DNA of 64,000 nucleotides from Euglena gracilis (GCA_039621445.1 CP154956.1:18805547-18869546), one strand, 5' to 3'. Shown: positions 11,013-22,518, counted from the first letter of the stretch. The notes: generated by a model from the sequence alone, not told the origin. Numbers and translations: made by a program.

Positions 11013-11645
11013 GTACCCCCAGGTTGGGTGTTGCGTGAGGCACCCTGGGGGGGGGGGGCAGGGCTGTGCCGGAACCCACGATACCCAATGGGTGGTGATT
11101 GGGGGCCACCCACCCCCGTCAGGCGGTCCCGTGTTTCCGGGCAGGCATAATTTTTAACGCAAGTCTTTTTCCCAATAAATTTAATGCATTTTCAGGCATT
11201 TTTAAGGCTTTTTGAAGCCTTTTCCCAGGGCGGTCCAAGGGCTTTCCGGGGCATTCCAGCATTTTCTAATTTTTGCATTTTGTCCAATTTTAAAAAATCG
11301 AAAAACACGTTCTTCTGAATTATTCTTGGATGGACAATGGTCCAGCGATGCCAGAAAGCAGTTTCCCCCTGGATTTTTTTGCCGGAGTTTCCCCCGGAGC
11401 CTGTTTTTGCCGAGATTTTGCCGTTTCCTTCCGACCATACGGCTCGGGGGTGGCATGCGAGGAGCAGCAAAGTGGTATGACGTTCTTGGCGAATAAATGA
11501 GCACTCGGCCAGTGTGTGCGGGCGACTGCCGGGGCATTGCGCCGTCATACACTGCCGGTCTGGATGTCTGTCATGGGTTGGAGGCTGACCCCCGCCCCCA
11601 AACCCCCGACCCCGACCCGGTTCCTGTTTAAGGCGGTGCCCGTGG

Positions 11646-11720
11646 GGGGCGTGCCCTGACCCCGGGTGCAGGACTTCGCCATCCAACTCAGCTCTGCACT
11701 GGCCTACGTCCACGAGCAAG
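11646..11720 (+). CDS. Exon F, copy 1: alpha-E, with a stop
   Basis: Encodes [20 protein letters not shown] and splices in phase to exon G through a GTGGGC donor. The codon before PRVQ is TGA (11657-11659) where copy 2 has TGG, and the CCAG acceptor of copies 2 and 3 is not preserved. The start given is by homology only. Confidence 0.6.
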
Positions 11721-11852
11721 GTGGGCGCCTGTGCCACGCGGCGTTCCGTCCTCCGCCGTTCAGCACCCCTGGGAAACTGGGAAATTGCCCTGGCCGAGAA
11801 CCTGCCAGGCCCAGCCCTGGCTTCAGGCCCCCGGCCTGTCTAGAGTGACAGT

Positions 11853-12147
11853 CGGGCTTTTTTTTTTTAGTGAGGTGCTGACACCATGGGGGGGGTGCTG
11901 GGGCAGGCACCCTGTAGCACCCCATCCCACCCCCCGGGGGGGGTCGGGTTTTTGGGGGTGCCAGCCCATAGCAGGCAGCCCCCTCCTACCTCCGGGCCGA
12001 AGGCGCACACGGCCCGGAAATGGCCATTTCCAAATGAAAAATGTCTGGGGTCCCCCCACCCCCCGGAACCCTACCCCCCCAAGGGGGTGTGCCTGCTATG
12101 GGCAGGCACCCTCTAGCACCCACCACCCCGGTCGGTAAGAAAGCCTG
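11853..12147. mobile_element. CAGGCTT-type element, degenerate left end
   Basis: Shares its interior (GGGGCAGGCACCC, TGCCTGCTATGGGCAGGCAC) with the elements at 1850, 13642, 14253 and 14874, and ends GTCGGTAAGAAAGCCTG. Copy 2 lacks it near 33720. The left end is altered. Confidence 0.65.
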
Positions 12148-12751
12148 TCCCAGAAAGTCACGTCCCTTGACTCCACGCCCACGGAAAGTTGCCGCCTCAG
12201 GTTTGCCAGAACGATCCTGGTTCCAATTTCGCGAGAGTGGGGGGGGGGTGTCATCAGTCAGCTCTGGGGGAAAACTTCCAGCTGAAAACTTCCAATATTG
12301 ACAGGTTAACAGCTGCCAAGCACCAGCACGGAGGACCGAGGCTGGACCGCCAATCGCCAGATAGCGTCATTTTTTTGGGGTGGGGAGAATGGATGAAATT
12401 TGACGTTTCTTCCCTTGGAAGTTGGCACTTGTGTGAGTTTGTCACACGAATTTGCGCCCACCGATGCTTTTCTTCTGGTTGTTGATTTGGTTCTGTATTT
12501 GCTAAATTGTTGCTCTTTTCCTTGTTCTTTTGATTGTTTTCCATCCGAAAATTGTCGTGAAAGGCACTCAATGACGCCCCCTCCGAGGCGAGATGTGCAT
12601 ACAACATACGCATCACAAAATTGTCCCTAGATACATTCCTGTTAGAAGAACACCCTAACTCTGCAATGGGGAACCTGTATTTTGAACAAAACTTTGACGG
12701 ACAAATTTTAACTGCTTAGACATGCCTGCCCTCTCCCTTCCCCGTCCGCAG

Positions 12752-12883
12752 GGTATTTGCACGGGGACCTTCGGCCGGGTAACATTCTGGTGATGCGGGA
12801 GCGGAAGCAACTGAAGCTGACCAGCTTCGGCAGCCCGCTGTGGCTGGAGCGCGGGAACCACACCCCCCGCTCCATTGGTCCCG
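12752..12883 (+). CDS. Exon G, copy 1: catalytic loop and SFG
   Basis: 132 bp. Encodes [19 protein letters not shown], then [18 protein letters not shown] replaces HRD; the catalytic Asp and the Asn are kept. Ser replaces the DFG Asp. The proposed donor is GC (GGCAGT) where copies 2 and 3 have GT at the same place. Confidence 0.78.
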
Positions 12884-13641
12884 GCAGTGTCGGCTGAGAT
12901 GCATTGCCAAAAAACTGTCTGTGGCTCGATATTGGCCAAGATGGAATAGGGCCTGGTAGGGTTAATTCCTAAAAATCCATGGGTCGTCCCAATCCTGGTG
13001 GGTGTCGGCCTTCTCCACTTTCGGGAGCGCCAATTTTTAGTCAATTTTTTCCTTTCCAAAACTCACCCGTGCGAAGAGGGGGAATCTGCTATCACAAGTG
13101 GTCTGGAGAATCCTTGGAGGACCCAAAAACAAACACCCAAAAAAAACTCCCCAAAAGCACCCAAACCACCATTTTGGCCGTTTTTGGGCTGGTCCCGGCA
13201 AAAAGGGGCTAGCTGGCAGGGCTCCCCCAACCCCCGGGGTTCTGCTGGGCGTACCAAAATCAGGGTTGGCTGCAGCAGCCCCCCCCCCCCGGCAAAACCT
13301 TAAAGAGATTTATGGTGAGGGGTGGTCCGCCCCCTGTTGTCTGCCCTCCCTTACCCACAGACAACAGGGGGCCCACCCTGTTGGGTGGTCCGCAACAACC
13401 TCAACTCAATAGTGGGATGGACAAAAATGATCGATTTTGGCCTTGTGAAATGCTATGTTAATTTTTTATGTTTGGAAGCGAAAGGATGATTTGGGGCTTC
13501 TCTTTGCCAGATCTTTGCAAAACCAAAAAAACAACAACAAATCGATTCGGTCACACGCTCTCTTTTTTCTTCAAAATTGCGTTTTACAGGTAATTGTCCG
13601 ATTTTAGCCCAACCCGGCCCAGCCAGTTCCAGGTTCAGGTT

Positions 13642-13864
13642 CAGGTTTGTGCTTGGTCGGGTGCCCACCCCATGGGGGGTGCAAGGGGCAGGCACCCCAT
13701 AGCACCCGATCCGACCCCCCCCCCCGGGGCCCTGGCGCCGAAGGCCATTTTCAATGAAAATTTTCTGGATCCCCCCAACCCCCCCCCCCGGGGGTTGTGC
13801 CTGCTAGGAGCAGGCACCCTATAGCACCCACCCACCCCCCTCCCCCCCCCAGTCGGTAAGCATG
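13642..13864. mobile_element. CAGGTTTGTG-type element (223 bp), perfect 8-bp TSD
   Basis: Ends CAGGTTTGTGCTTGGTCGGG and GTCGGTAAGCATG. TTCAGGTT at 13634-13641 and 13865-13872. Empty site in copy 2 at 35164-35171. Confidence 0.85.
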
Positions 13865-14080
13865 TTCAGGTTCAGGTCCAACCAGGGTTCTCCCCGGGGG
13901 GGGGGGCTGGCCACCCCAAATTTCCAGCCCTAGCCCAGTAACCAAAGAGGTGTATGCCCCCAGGTAAACCAAACCCCAGGTAAACCAAAGAGATGTATGC
14001 CCCTCACCCTGTAACCTAATTTTCAAACACGTGGTCACGTGTGGTGAGTACCTGCTACTGACCCTGTCGGGCCCCCACCG

Positions 14081-14180
14081 GCGGCTGCAAGACGTACGCT
14101 CCGCCAGAGTGGATGGACAGCGAGGTGCCCCATAGGGAGCTGCAGCCGTGGGAGAAGCCACTATCGTCTTACGATATGTG
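14081..14180 (+). CDS. Exon H, copy 1: APE motif
   Basis: Encodes [20 protein letters not shown] and ends SSYDM(W). The boundaries given are those that best rebuild a kinase ([10 protein letters not shown] and DMW-SLGCVL). They are not GT-AG. The sequence just upstream is also conserved among copies, so the exon may start earlier. Confidence 0.6.
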
Positions 14181-14252
14181 GCCAGCTGTGCATTGAGGGG
14201 TTACATGGGTGGGGGTGGGGGTGTGGGTGGGTGGGTGGGTGTGGGGGGGGGG

Positions 14253-14545
14253 CAGGCTTGTGCTTAGTCAGGAGCATATCCACGGGGGGGGTGCTTGGGG
14301 CAGGCACCCTAAAGCACCCTATCCGACCCCCTCCCGGGGGGTAGGGTTTTGGGGGTGCCTGCCCGTAGCAGGCACCACCCTCCGACCCCGGCGCCTTCAG
14401 CGTCGGGGGCCCAGAAAAGCCAATTTCGATGAAAATTTTCTGGGTCCCCCTGGACCCCCCCCCCCCCCGGGGGGGTGTTCCTGTTATGGTCAGCCTCCCT
14501 CCCCCCCCCCCCCCCCCCCCCCCCCGGTCGGTGAGCACAAGCCTG
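14253..14545. mobile_element. CAGGCTTGTG-type element (293 bp)
   Basis: Ends CAGGCTTGTGCTTAG and GTGAGCACAAGCCTG, inserted into a G-run, so the 8-bp duplication reads GGGGGGGG. In copy 2 the same place holds a GT microsatellite. Confidence 0.8.
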
Positions 14546-14803
14546 GGGGGGAGGTGGGGGAAATTGGATGAAAGGGCATGCGTAATTTTACAAAGTTCAA
14601 TGAGGCATTGCCATCAATAAATTATTGCTCTTGATGTCGTTCGATTGATATCAAGAGCATTAATAAGCGATACATTCTTTTTTTGTAGGCAACTGACCTC
14701 CACAACACTTAACATTTCACGTGGCCTTGCCTTTCCTGGTCAACAGTTTATTTTAATTTAATGAAACCCCCTGCCCACCCCCGTCAATCCACCGCTGCGG
14801 CCG

Positions 14804-15243
14804 GAGCCTCGGCTGCGTTCTCGGCGAGCTGGTCACGCTGAAGCTGCTGCGCAACGACCGCCAGCACTGGGGCCAGGCTTGTGCTTACTCGGGTGCCTAC
14901 CCCATGGGGGGGGTGCTAGGGGCAGGCACCCTACAGCACCCATCCGACCCCCCCCCCCGACGGTTGGGTTTTGGCACCAAGAAAACAGCCACAGTGCACA
15001 CAGGGGGGGGTAGGATTTTGGGGGTGCCTGCCCATACCACCCCCTCCGACCCCGGCACCGAAGGCGCCGGGGTCCAGTAAAGGTTATTTTCAATGAAAAT
15101 TTCTGGGTCTCCCACCAGACCCCACCCAAAGGGGTGTGCCTGCTATGGGCAGGCACCCTATAGCACCCCCCCTCCCCCCCCGGTCGGCAAGCACAAGCCT
15201 GATTGGGGCACCGCCCTCGCCGCCGACCCCGCTGCGATGGAGG
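14804..15243 (+). CDS. Exon I, copy 1: alpha-F helix, interrupted
   Basis: Encodes [20 protein letters not shown] then HWG. A mobile element occupies 14874-15201, after which TALAADPAAMEG continues in the same frame. Copies 2 and 3 have the uninterrupted 104-bp exon. Confidence 0.72.
14874..15201. mobile_element. CAGGCTTGTG-type element (328 bp) inside a kinase exon
   Basis: Ends CAGGCTTGTGCTTAC and GCAAGCACAAGCCTG. TSD ACTGGGGC (14866-14873) and ATTGGGGC (15202-15209). Copies 2 and 3 have the uninterrupted exon. Element plus TSD is 336 bp, a multiple of three, but a TAA at 15078-15080 is in frame. A GC-AG intron from 14877 to 15197 would remove it and leave five extra residues. Confidence 0.92.
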
Positions 15244-15863
15244 GTGTGCTGCACTCTCTTGGGGGGGTGTTTTTCCGATCATCCCGGAAGATGTTGGCAC
15301 GGTGTTGTCGGGTTCCAAAATGGCTGTCAAAGCCCGAAAGAATGGTGCTTCACATGAAAACAAAGAAATCTCATTTAACTTTTTTCTCGGGAGCTTTTGG
15401 CTTTCCTCCTCTTTCACATCTCCATCTCCACTTTGTCCCATGAATTGATCAGGGAGTAAAAGAAGGGAGGGAAAAGGTGCTTCAGCTGGCAGTCGCAGTG
15501 ACAGAAGATAATTTCGGGGGGGGGGTCCAAAAACAAATGATTACTCGCACGTTTTTTTTGGGGGGGTTGCTCTCACACACACGCGCCATGTGCGGCATGT
15601 CGCAGGTGTGGGGAATGCAAATGAATTTCTTGTGGTTTTGCTTTGGAAAATTTGCATTTATTTTCCTTTTTCCTGCTTATTTGTGGTGGTATGCGTTTTT
15701 TTATTATCTGCCTTGTATTTGCATTCTTTTGTTTTTGATTTTGCGTTGTTTTTTTTTCGATTTTGGGGTCGGTTTTTTTTAGTGCCCATGTTGCATTACT
15801 CCCCCCCTGCATGTCATCAGTGCTGGTGTGCGGTGGGCTGCGGTGTGCACCCTTGCTGCCCAG

Positions 15864-16020
15864 GCATCGGCAGTGAGGTAGCCCACGCCCACGGCGGCCT
15901 GTTCGCGAACCTCTACGCCCGGCTGCTGGAGCCCAACCCCGAAGCCCGCCTGACCGCCCCGGAGGCCCTCCGCGTCCTTCGCAGCCTGCACCCCCCCTCC
16001 CACCTGGAGGCTTTCTACAA
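15864..16020 (+). CDS. Exon J, copy 1: kinase C-lobe
   Basis: 157 bp after a CCCAG acceptor. Encodes GSEVAHAHGGLFANLYARLL, EPNPEARLTAPEALRVL and HPPSHLEAF. TAPEAL with a preceding Arg is the usual alpha-H/alpha-I region of a kinase. Phase matches exon I. The downstream exon was not found. Confidence 0.75.
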
Positions 16021-18990
16021 GTGTGCTTCACCCAACCCCGTTTCTGCGTATGTTTCTCCAAGCTGCTTGTTGGGGACGTTTTAATCGATTTTATGAATAT
16101 TTCTAGTCTTTCGAATTTTTTTTTTCTGTTGTATTGTATTTTATCGTCAAAGATGAACGGAACAATTCAAGTTGTATCCTCACCCCCTAAACTCTTGCTT
16201 GGGGGTTTTAGGTGTGGAAAGAAGGCTGCCAGGTGGCTGAACCCCTCCTCACTGTGGGGGCTGTGGTTTTACCGATTCTTTGTCACAGGTTAGTGTTTGT
16301 TTTTTGTGTTTTGTTTTTTTTCCACACAATGTGCCACGTTACCATTTTCCAATTTTGGTGTTCCATTGCATTCTCCCCAAGTGATTTTGAATCGCCATGA
16401 GTCAGGTTCTGGTTTCTCAACCCTTAATGACTGGGCTCACTAAAGATTTGTTTTATTTTCAATTTCCCGCGGTTCTGTACATTTTTTGTTTTTGATGGGC
16501 TTGTGTCCCAGGGCACCCCTCGTGTGTCACGCCGGCCGTTCTCTCGCGTCTTCATGTGTTACACAGGCCGTTCTCTCGCGTCCTCGCATCGCTTCACTCC
16601 CGATGAGCAGCCACAACAATGCATCACGCCTGAGCAGGTGTTTGTTCCGAGCGTATCTGGCGTATGTGGAATCCGACAAACAAAGGCAAAACTTCCTTTC
16701 TTCGTGACCCCTTTCCTTCCGAACGGAAATCTGCAACACCTTTGTTTGTTATTTCCAAAATCTTTGTTTCAAAAATATTCATCTCAAACGTCGTTGTCTT
16801 CAATTTGAAGTCACCCGGCCTTTTTGTCGGGGTGAAAACAGGCGACCCATTTTGAGGGGCGGTAACACATCAACAGTGTTGGGCGGCAAACTGCCGAGGG
16901 CACAAGCACGGCTGACGCCCTGGGGGGCAGGTTGCCAGGTCACTCCACAACCCTCCCGGGGACAGCCCCATTCGGCGGGACGGGACAGCGAGCACAGGCC
17001 AAGTCAACGGCTTCTTGGTGCCATCATGTGACCACCCCCAGCTTGGGGCCAGCGTCGTGATGGAAACTCGCGATGGAAACTACACCCCGAGGTCGCCCCC
17101 GCAAATGTCATTCAGGCCAGGGATCTGTCGGATGGCTTTAAATGTTGAGGGTGTGTGGGGGTGGGGGGGCTGGCTGGATTCCAGGGCAAGCCCATGGCTG
17201 GGCAGGTACTCCAACAACCCGTGGGAGCTCCAAAACGATTTTGCATGTTAATTGTGGTGTTTGCGGGTTTTTTTTGTGTTTATTTGGGGGTTTTTTTGCG
17301 TCGTGTTTTTTTGAGGGTGCACGTTCCCCCCCTCCCCCCCCCACACACACATTCCAGAAAGGAAGTGTGGAGCCCCAACGGACCACACCCCTGCCTCGTT
17401 TTGTGACCTCATTTATTATTATTATTATTTTCCGGGTCAATTGTTTGTCCTCCCTCTCTGTTGTGCTGGCATTTCTACTCCTAGTGCCATCCTCTCCAAA
17501 CCGCCATTTGGGTCTGCTTCCACTTTGAAACAGGTGCCTGAAGAAATATGTAGCTTTGCATTTCGTTCTGGCAAAAACGTTTTCTTTTTTACTTTATTCT
17601 GCGGGGAAATATCTCAACCCAATTCAAATGTTGCGAAATGTTTTTGGGTGACGCAACATCTGTCAAATAATCACCTCAAAGATGCCCACGCGCGCACGTG
17701 TGTATGTTTGTGTGCGTGTGTGTTTGTGTGTATGTTTGTGTGTGTGTGTGTGTTTGGGTATGTATGGGTGTGTTTTTGTTTGTGTATGTACGTTTGTGTG
17801 CATGTTTGTTTTGTATGTTTGTGTGTGGGAAGGATGTGGGTGTGTGGGTGGGTGTGTGGGACATAAACATACACACACAATCGTACACACACAACCATAC
17901 ATGCACACACACACACACACACACACAGAAACACACATACAAACACACAATCATACACACAGCGTGAGTGCAGACTTCTTTTTCCAGGTGGTTATTTCCA
18001 TAGTAATTGACTCGGGCGGTGCGGTGAGCGTTCGGGCGCCTGCAGCAAAGCCCAGGGCATCCCCGCTGACCCTTTAGCCTCTGTGTTCGCTGCCTTGCTG
18101 TGGTTCGACGGCTTTTTTAAAAGAAAGGTGGAAGCAGGGTGCCACGTAAATTTTGACCCAATCCCCAGGGGGTCCAACCAGCTCGCTGCCTTTTCTCAGC
18201 CAGCAGCTTTCTACAGCTTCGGGACCCCCCCCCATCCCATTGATGAGTTTTGCATGTTTGCTTTGCAGCCGCCCAACATTGGACAGACTTTTGGCTTTCG
18301 GGGGGTGCAAAAATGGGCGAAAATAGTCAGGAAAGTGGCTGGCCAGAACAGATTTTGAACGAAAAGCGTTGTCATAATTGTCATTTTTTTGGGATTTCTG
18401 TTTAATTTCGACTTTTTGGTGGCCTCTCTCATTTATACCGATGGGTCGTTTTGTCACTTTACATTTCTTGAAACCCGGGGGGGGTATAAATGGGGGAGTC
18501 GGTGTAAACGGGGGGGGGGGGTTACCCGGTTCGACCTCCAGTCGGGCACAGTTCCAGTTGGGGGACACCTATGGGGGGTCAGCCAGGAATTTTTTCCAGC
18601 CAACCCAAGTTTTCCAGCCTCTGAGTTGGACCCCAGGGGGTCTTTAAGTAGTGCCCTGTATGGAAGTGAAGGAAGGTGACCCCGTTCTCTCTGATGTGTC
18701 AGCAGTGGTACTGCTTAACCCAACCTACCACGTGGGAGTTGCCTGGCCATGCCATGCTGTTGGTCGAGATGAGCAGAAATGATGGAGAAATACAACAGCA
18801 TTTCATTTTATAGTTGTTTCACCACCCAAAAAATGCAAGTGGACCCGAACGATCGGCACACCAACCTCCAGTTTTGAAATATCGTCAACCGGATTCCAGA
18901 TCTTTGTTTGTTCCAGTGAAAAAGGTGATAGTCCAACTTTCTTGTGCAAAATTCGAGCAGAAACTGTTGACGGCTGCCCCCTCACGCTTC
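16021..18990. other. Downstream flank of copy 1, no gene identified
   Basis: Aligns with 36843-41000 of unit 2 except for two inverted pieces (16867-17030, 17100-17205) and the CA/GT repeat. Long T-runs; no convincing exon. Confidence 0.5.
17696..17960. repeat. TG then CA microsatellite, unit 1
   Basis: GT-rich stretch (17696-17858) then CA-rich stretch (17868-17960): an imperfect inverted pair. Unit 2 has mainly the CA half. Confidence 0.85.
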
Positions 18991-19009
18991 ACAGGCACCG
19001 CCCTCCGCT

Positions 19010-19230
19010 GAATTCCGCATAAAATTGTCTTGTGCTGGCCATTGCCACGCTGGAGAACCCCTGCCCCTGCCTTCAGACCTATTTTGGAGTCTGCTTTGGC
19101 TGTCCGGCAGGTCCTTCAGTGAAGCGCTTCCGTGCCACAGAGCCTTCCGCCCAGAGCTTCTTTTGTCTTTCTCAGCTGGCACTCCAAGCAGGACCCTCTC
19201 TTTCTCCTGCTCGCGTACCCCTCTCGTGAT
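19010..19230. other. Strongly conserved block downstream of copy 1, function unknown
   Basis: About 170 bp nearly identical to 41070-41240 in unit 2, with a nine-base indel near its end. Open on the plus strand (ATLENPCPCLQTYFGVCFG) and on the minus strand. It could be a missing terminal exon of the kinase gene or another gene's exon. No counterpart seen in copy 3. Confidence 0.35.
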
Positions 19231-19593
19231 TATTTAGTGCCCCTGGGCCTACTCACCCTGACCTATTAAAAACTGCCCCTGTTTGGACCTCAACTTTTTC
19301 TAATTAAAGTTTTTTCCACAAGGGGGGGTAGCAAAACTGGCCTTTTGTGATTCTCATCCACTCTGTGCACACCAGAGGTAAACTGGCCAACTGATCAAAG
19401 GGGATGGGCTGAATTGTGTTGTTTGATTCCCACCAGTACCATTGTTGAAGGATTTGAACCCGGGGCATCAATTCCTGAACTGAGAGATCCAACTCTCACA
19501 TACAGAAGATGGACTGCAAGCGTCGTTTTCAGAAACAGTGGGTTGGCTAGAGAATGTGTTGGCTGGGGGGGCTAGTAGCACCCACGGGGGAAG

Positions 19594-19692
19594 TGCACTG
19601 CACTGCAATGCAACGCAACGCAATGCAATGCAATGCAACGCAACGCAACGCAATGCAATGCAATGCAATGCAATGCAATGCAATGCAATGCA
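19594..19692. repeat. GCAAT/GCAAC pentanucleotide array
   Basis: About 18 tandem five-base units in two variants. Unit 2 lacks the array at the matching place (about 41810), so it expanded after the duplication or was lost. Confidence 0.88.
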
Positions 19693-20445
19693 CTGTGTGA
19701 AGCAGCCCTTCCGTCCCAATACCCCCCAATACAACGCAACACGGCACAGTGCAATTCAACGTACGACACCAACTCACAGGCAAATACAATGGTGTATGCG
19801 ACAATACCAGCAACGTAAGGCCTTGGGATGCGACCTGCCATATGTATATATAATCAAAAAATGCATCTGCCAGTTGGCTCTGCCGTCTTACTGTCGCACA
19901 CTGAATTTGCGTTCAGTCTGCCTCAAGATGGCGTTACATTCCCCTGTCGCCCCGAGGGCGGCACATATGCCTCTTCTTGTGGGGGAGGTTCTTCCTGTTG
20001 AGGAGACGGCTTAATCCAGAGGCTCGAAGTGGCCCTACCCAACACCAAGTGAGAACCCGAGAAACCTTGGCTGTGCATTTGGCACCGGGAAGAAGTCTCA
20101 AAAGATTTCCCATTGTGACACAGTCGCAAGGCGCCGGGGAGAAGTATCAAAAGCCTCAAATTTTTTTTTGGTGAAGGCTCACGATCAAGGTTCGACACAG
20201 GAGGGTGTCTGGATTAAGTGTGGGGGGTGGGGGGCTGTCCACCACCCCGGGAGCAGTGGCTGACTGATCATTTGTATCCAAAAAATATCTGGGAAATCAA
20301 AGGAACTGTCCAGAGACCTAAATTGGAGCACTTAGAATGCCCTATCTAACAGTATTTTGATTTCCCCACAACTTCTCGCCTCGCCCGAGTTACGGCCATT
20401 CTTCGGTCGTTTTAGGCCATTTTTGGGTCACAAAGTTGAAAGGAT

Positions 20446-20880
20446 TACCCCCCCCCAGGCAATTGACGCCCCCGGGCAATTGTCACCCCTGGCTGTGCTG
20501 GCCAATTTGTCACCCCGGGAAATTGTCACCCCCTTCCGTGCTGCCCAATTTGTCACCCCCCCACAGAAGATGTTTGTGAACTTTCTTTTCGCCGATACGA
20601 CTCGATTGATCCTCTATTTCGCCACAACGTGCTGAGAAATGTCTCATACCAAATGCTCTGCACAATATCACAACCATAGCTGCATTTTTGCGTGTTCACT
20701 GGTGTTTCAGTTGGTGTTCTTGGTCATTTGGATTTAATGTACCCTACATGGGTGGGCAATTGACGCCCCCGGGCAATTGTCACCCTCCTCTATGCCGGCA
20801 AAATTGTCACCCCGGGAAATTGTCACCCCCCTCCGTGCTCCCCGATTTGTCGCGCGACAATTGCCCGGGGGTGGGGGGTA
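20446..20880. mobile_element. TACCCC-type element with CAATTGTCACCCC repeats
   Basis: Only in unit 1; unit 2 reads straight through near 43220. Ends TACCCCCCCCCAGGCAATTG and CAATTGCCCGGGGGTGGGG...TA. The inside repeats GGGAAATTGTCACCCCC twice as two similar halves. Confidence 0.7.
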
Positions 20881-21713
20881 GAAGCTTTAGCGTTAGGAAA
20901 ATGGGTTAGGAGTCAGCTTGGGGTTGGGATTTAGGTCGTTCCTGGTTCAGGCTAAACCTCACCCTAAACCCTTTCCCTGAACTCCCGAAAAAAAAGAATT
21001 ACAGAATTCACCAAAAAGTGCCAACAAAACATCAGGTTTTGTTAGAAAAGTTTCCCCTCCCCCTTAAACCGCTGAGCCCCCGGCAGTTTATGGTCGCCGG
21101 TTTCCCCTCCATATTTCTTGTTTTGCCATTTCATTTCTCAGCAGTGGGGTCTTAACGGGGAGACACCCAGCAAGAAGTGGCATAGTGATTCGGCTGATTG
21201 TATCTTTTCAGCCCCGCCCATCTTTCCTTCAATTTCTGTGTGGTGTAGCGTCTGCACAGCCCATGTGGCACCTCACCTCTGCGAAACTGCTGGGTATGCA
21301 CCTCTTGAAAGGTGCTGACCGAGTGTGAGGTGATATTCCCGGGGAACGTTTTTCACTGGCGTCATTATGCCTCGTACGGTGTGGGCCTTCACAATATATT
21401 GATTCTGTGGGTGGTAGGTTTTCGCGAGCGTCCAGAACATACAATCACTGCATCACTGACCAGGGTGTGGCGGTGACTGGTTTTTTTTCAGAATGATTGA
21501 CTGGTTTTTTGGCCTGGACCCCCCTTGGGGGTTTGGCAAGAAAAATCATTAAAGTGACCCAAAATTGACATGACATGACATCCATTTTCTTCATGTTTGT
21601 GGTGCTTTTTCCTTTGGATTCCAGAGTGACCACAACCCCCCTCAGGATGGGTAGTGTTTGAATGGTTTTTAGAAGAGTGGACGTTTGCCCTCTTTCCCCA
21701 CACACTCACAGGC

Positions 21714-21714
21714 A

Positions 21715-21791
<77 letters not shown>
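21714..21791. repeat. Pure CA microsatellite
   Basis: About 38 uninterrupted CA units; target of the element at 21792. Unit 2 counterpart is 43921-43957. Confidence 0.9.
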
Positions 21792-21792
<1 letters not shown>

Positions 21793-22150
21793 AGACAATT
21801 GCTTAAGCACTGTCCCACCCCCCCCCCCGGGGGGGGGTGGGTGACTGGTTTTTTCAGAGTGACTGACTGGTTTTGGGCCCGGACCCCCCCCCCCCCCCCC
21901 GGGGGGGGGGTCGGCCAGGAGTGGGCAAAAGTGGCTTGAGTGACCCCGGCGCCGAAGGCGCCGGAAATTTTTTTTTGGCCTAAAATGGCCTAAAGTGACT
22001 GGAAAGTGGCCGTTTTTCTGAGTGGCCGACCCCCCCCCCCGGGGGGGGGTAGTGACTGACTGGCTTCCCAAAAAAAAGTGACTGACTGGTTTTTAAAAAA
22101 GTGGAGTGACCCCCCCCTCCCCCCCCCGGGGGTCGGTAAGCAATTGTATG
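21792..22150. mobile_element. CAGACAATTGCTTA-type element (359 bp) in a CA repeat
   Basis: Ends CAGACAATTGCTTAAG and GTAAGCAATTGTATG, flanked by ACACACAC on both sides. Unit 2 lacks it at 43955. Contains several long C/G runs and GGCGCCGAAGGCGCC. Confidence 0.8.
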
Positions 22151-22329
22151 ACACACACACACACCATACCCACCAGCACATGCTTGAGGACTCCACTGGA
22201 TAACCATTTTGCATGACACTGGTAAAAATAAAATAGCTAGACCCCTCCCCCCAGAGGTGTCTGGACAGAAGCCAAATTGCATCTAAGGGCCCGCCCCCCC
22301 CCCCCCGCCGACTGGAAAAAATTACTCCA

Positions 22330-22450
22330 GCACTGCGTGCCGAGGTGGAAATGTGGTTTTAATGGGTTTTTTTTTTGCTGATTTTGTTCCAGAAATATGT
22401 TCAAAAATGGGCATTTTTGGCCATATTTGGAGCCCGAAAACATTTGGACT
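22330..22450. repeat. GCCGAGGTGGAAATG repeat block, unit 1
   Basis: Conserved block: GCCGAGGTGGAAATG, a T-run, GATTTTGTTCCAGAAAT, GGGCAT and TTGGCCATATTTGG. Recurs at 44113-44262, 46796-46990 and, inverted, 63424-63545. Probably the core of another element family. Confidence 0.6.
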
Positions 22451-22518
22451 AGCTGCAGTCCAGCCCCCTCCCCCCCCCTCACCAGGTGAGATTGCAAACC
22501 CTTAAGTAAAGGATACGC

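Larger units (their letters stand above)
7329..16020 (+). pseudogene. Protein-kinase-like gene, copy 1 (probably broken)
   Basis: Exon model by comparison with copies 2 and 3: A 7329-7498, B 8853-8995, C 9451-9589, D 9848-9955, E 10924-11012, F about 11646-11720, G 12752-12883, H 14081-14180, I 14804-15243 (interrupted), J 15864-16020. The product has the order of a protein kinase domain: degenerate glycine loop, ALK lysine (C), HPNIVKY (D), hinge EFCGSGTLSSYI (E), HGDLRPGN catalytic loop and SFGSP (G), APPEW (H), LGCVLGELVTL alpha-F (I), C-lobe [12 protein letters not shown] (J). DFG reads SFG, so Mg-ATP binding should be impaired. Two lesions suggest a dead copy. Exon F has TGA at 11657-11659 where copy 2 has TGG, and its homologous acceptor is lost. 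Exon I carries a 328-bp mobile element with an in-frame stop. The element might be removed as an intron, and F might use another acceptor, so inactivity is inferred. C-terminus and UTRs not located. Confidence 0.72.

Noticed and set aside
17663-17967. Open frames encoding Cys/Val or His/Thr repeats, here and at the other CA/GT tracts
   Set aside because: Translation of microsatellites in every frame; not genes.
19547-19841. His/Ile/Ala-Leu-His-Cys repeat open frames
   Set aside because: Translation of the GCAAT pentanucleotide array.
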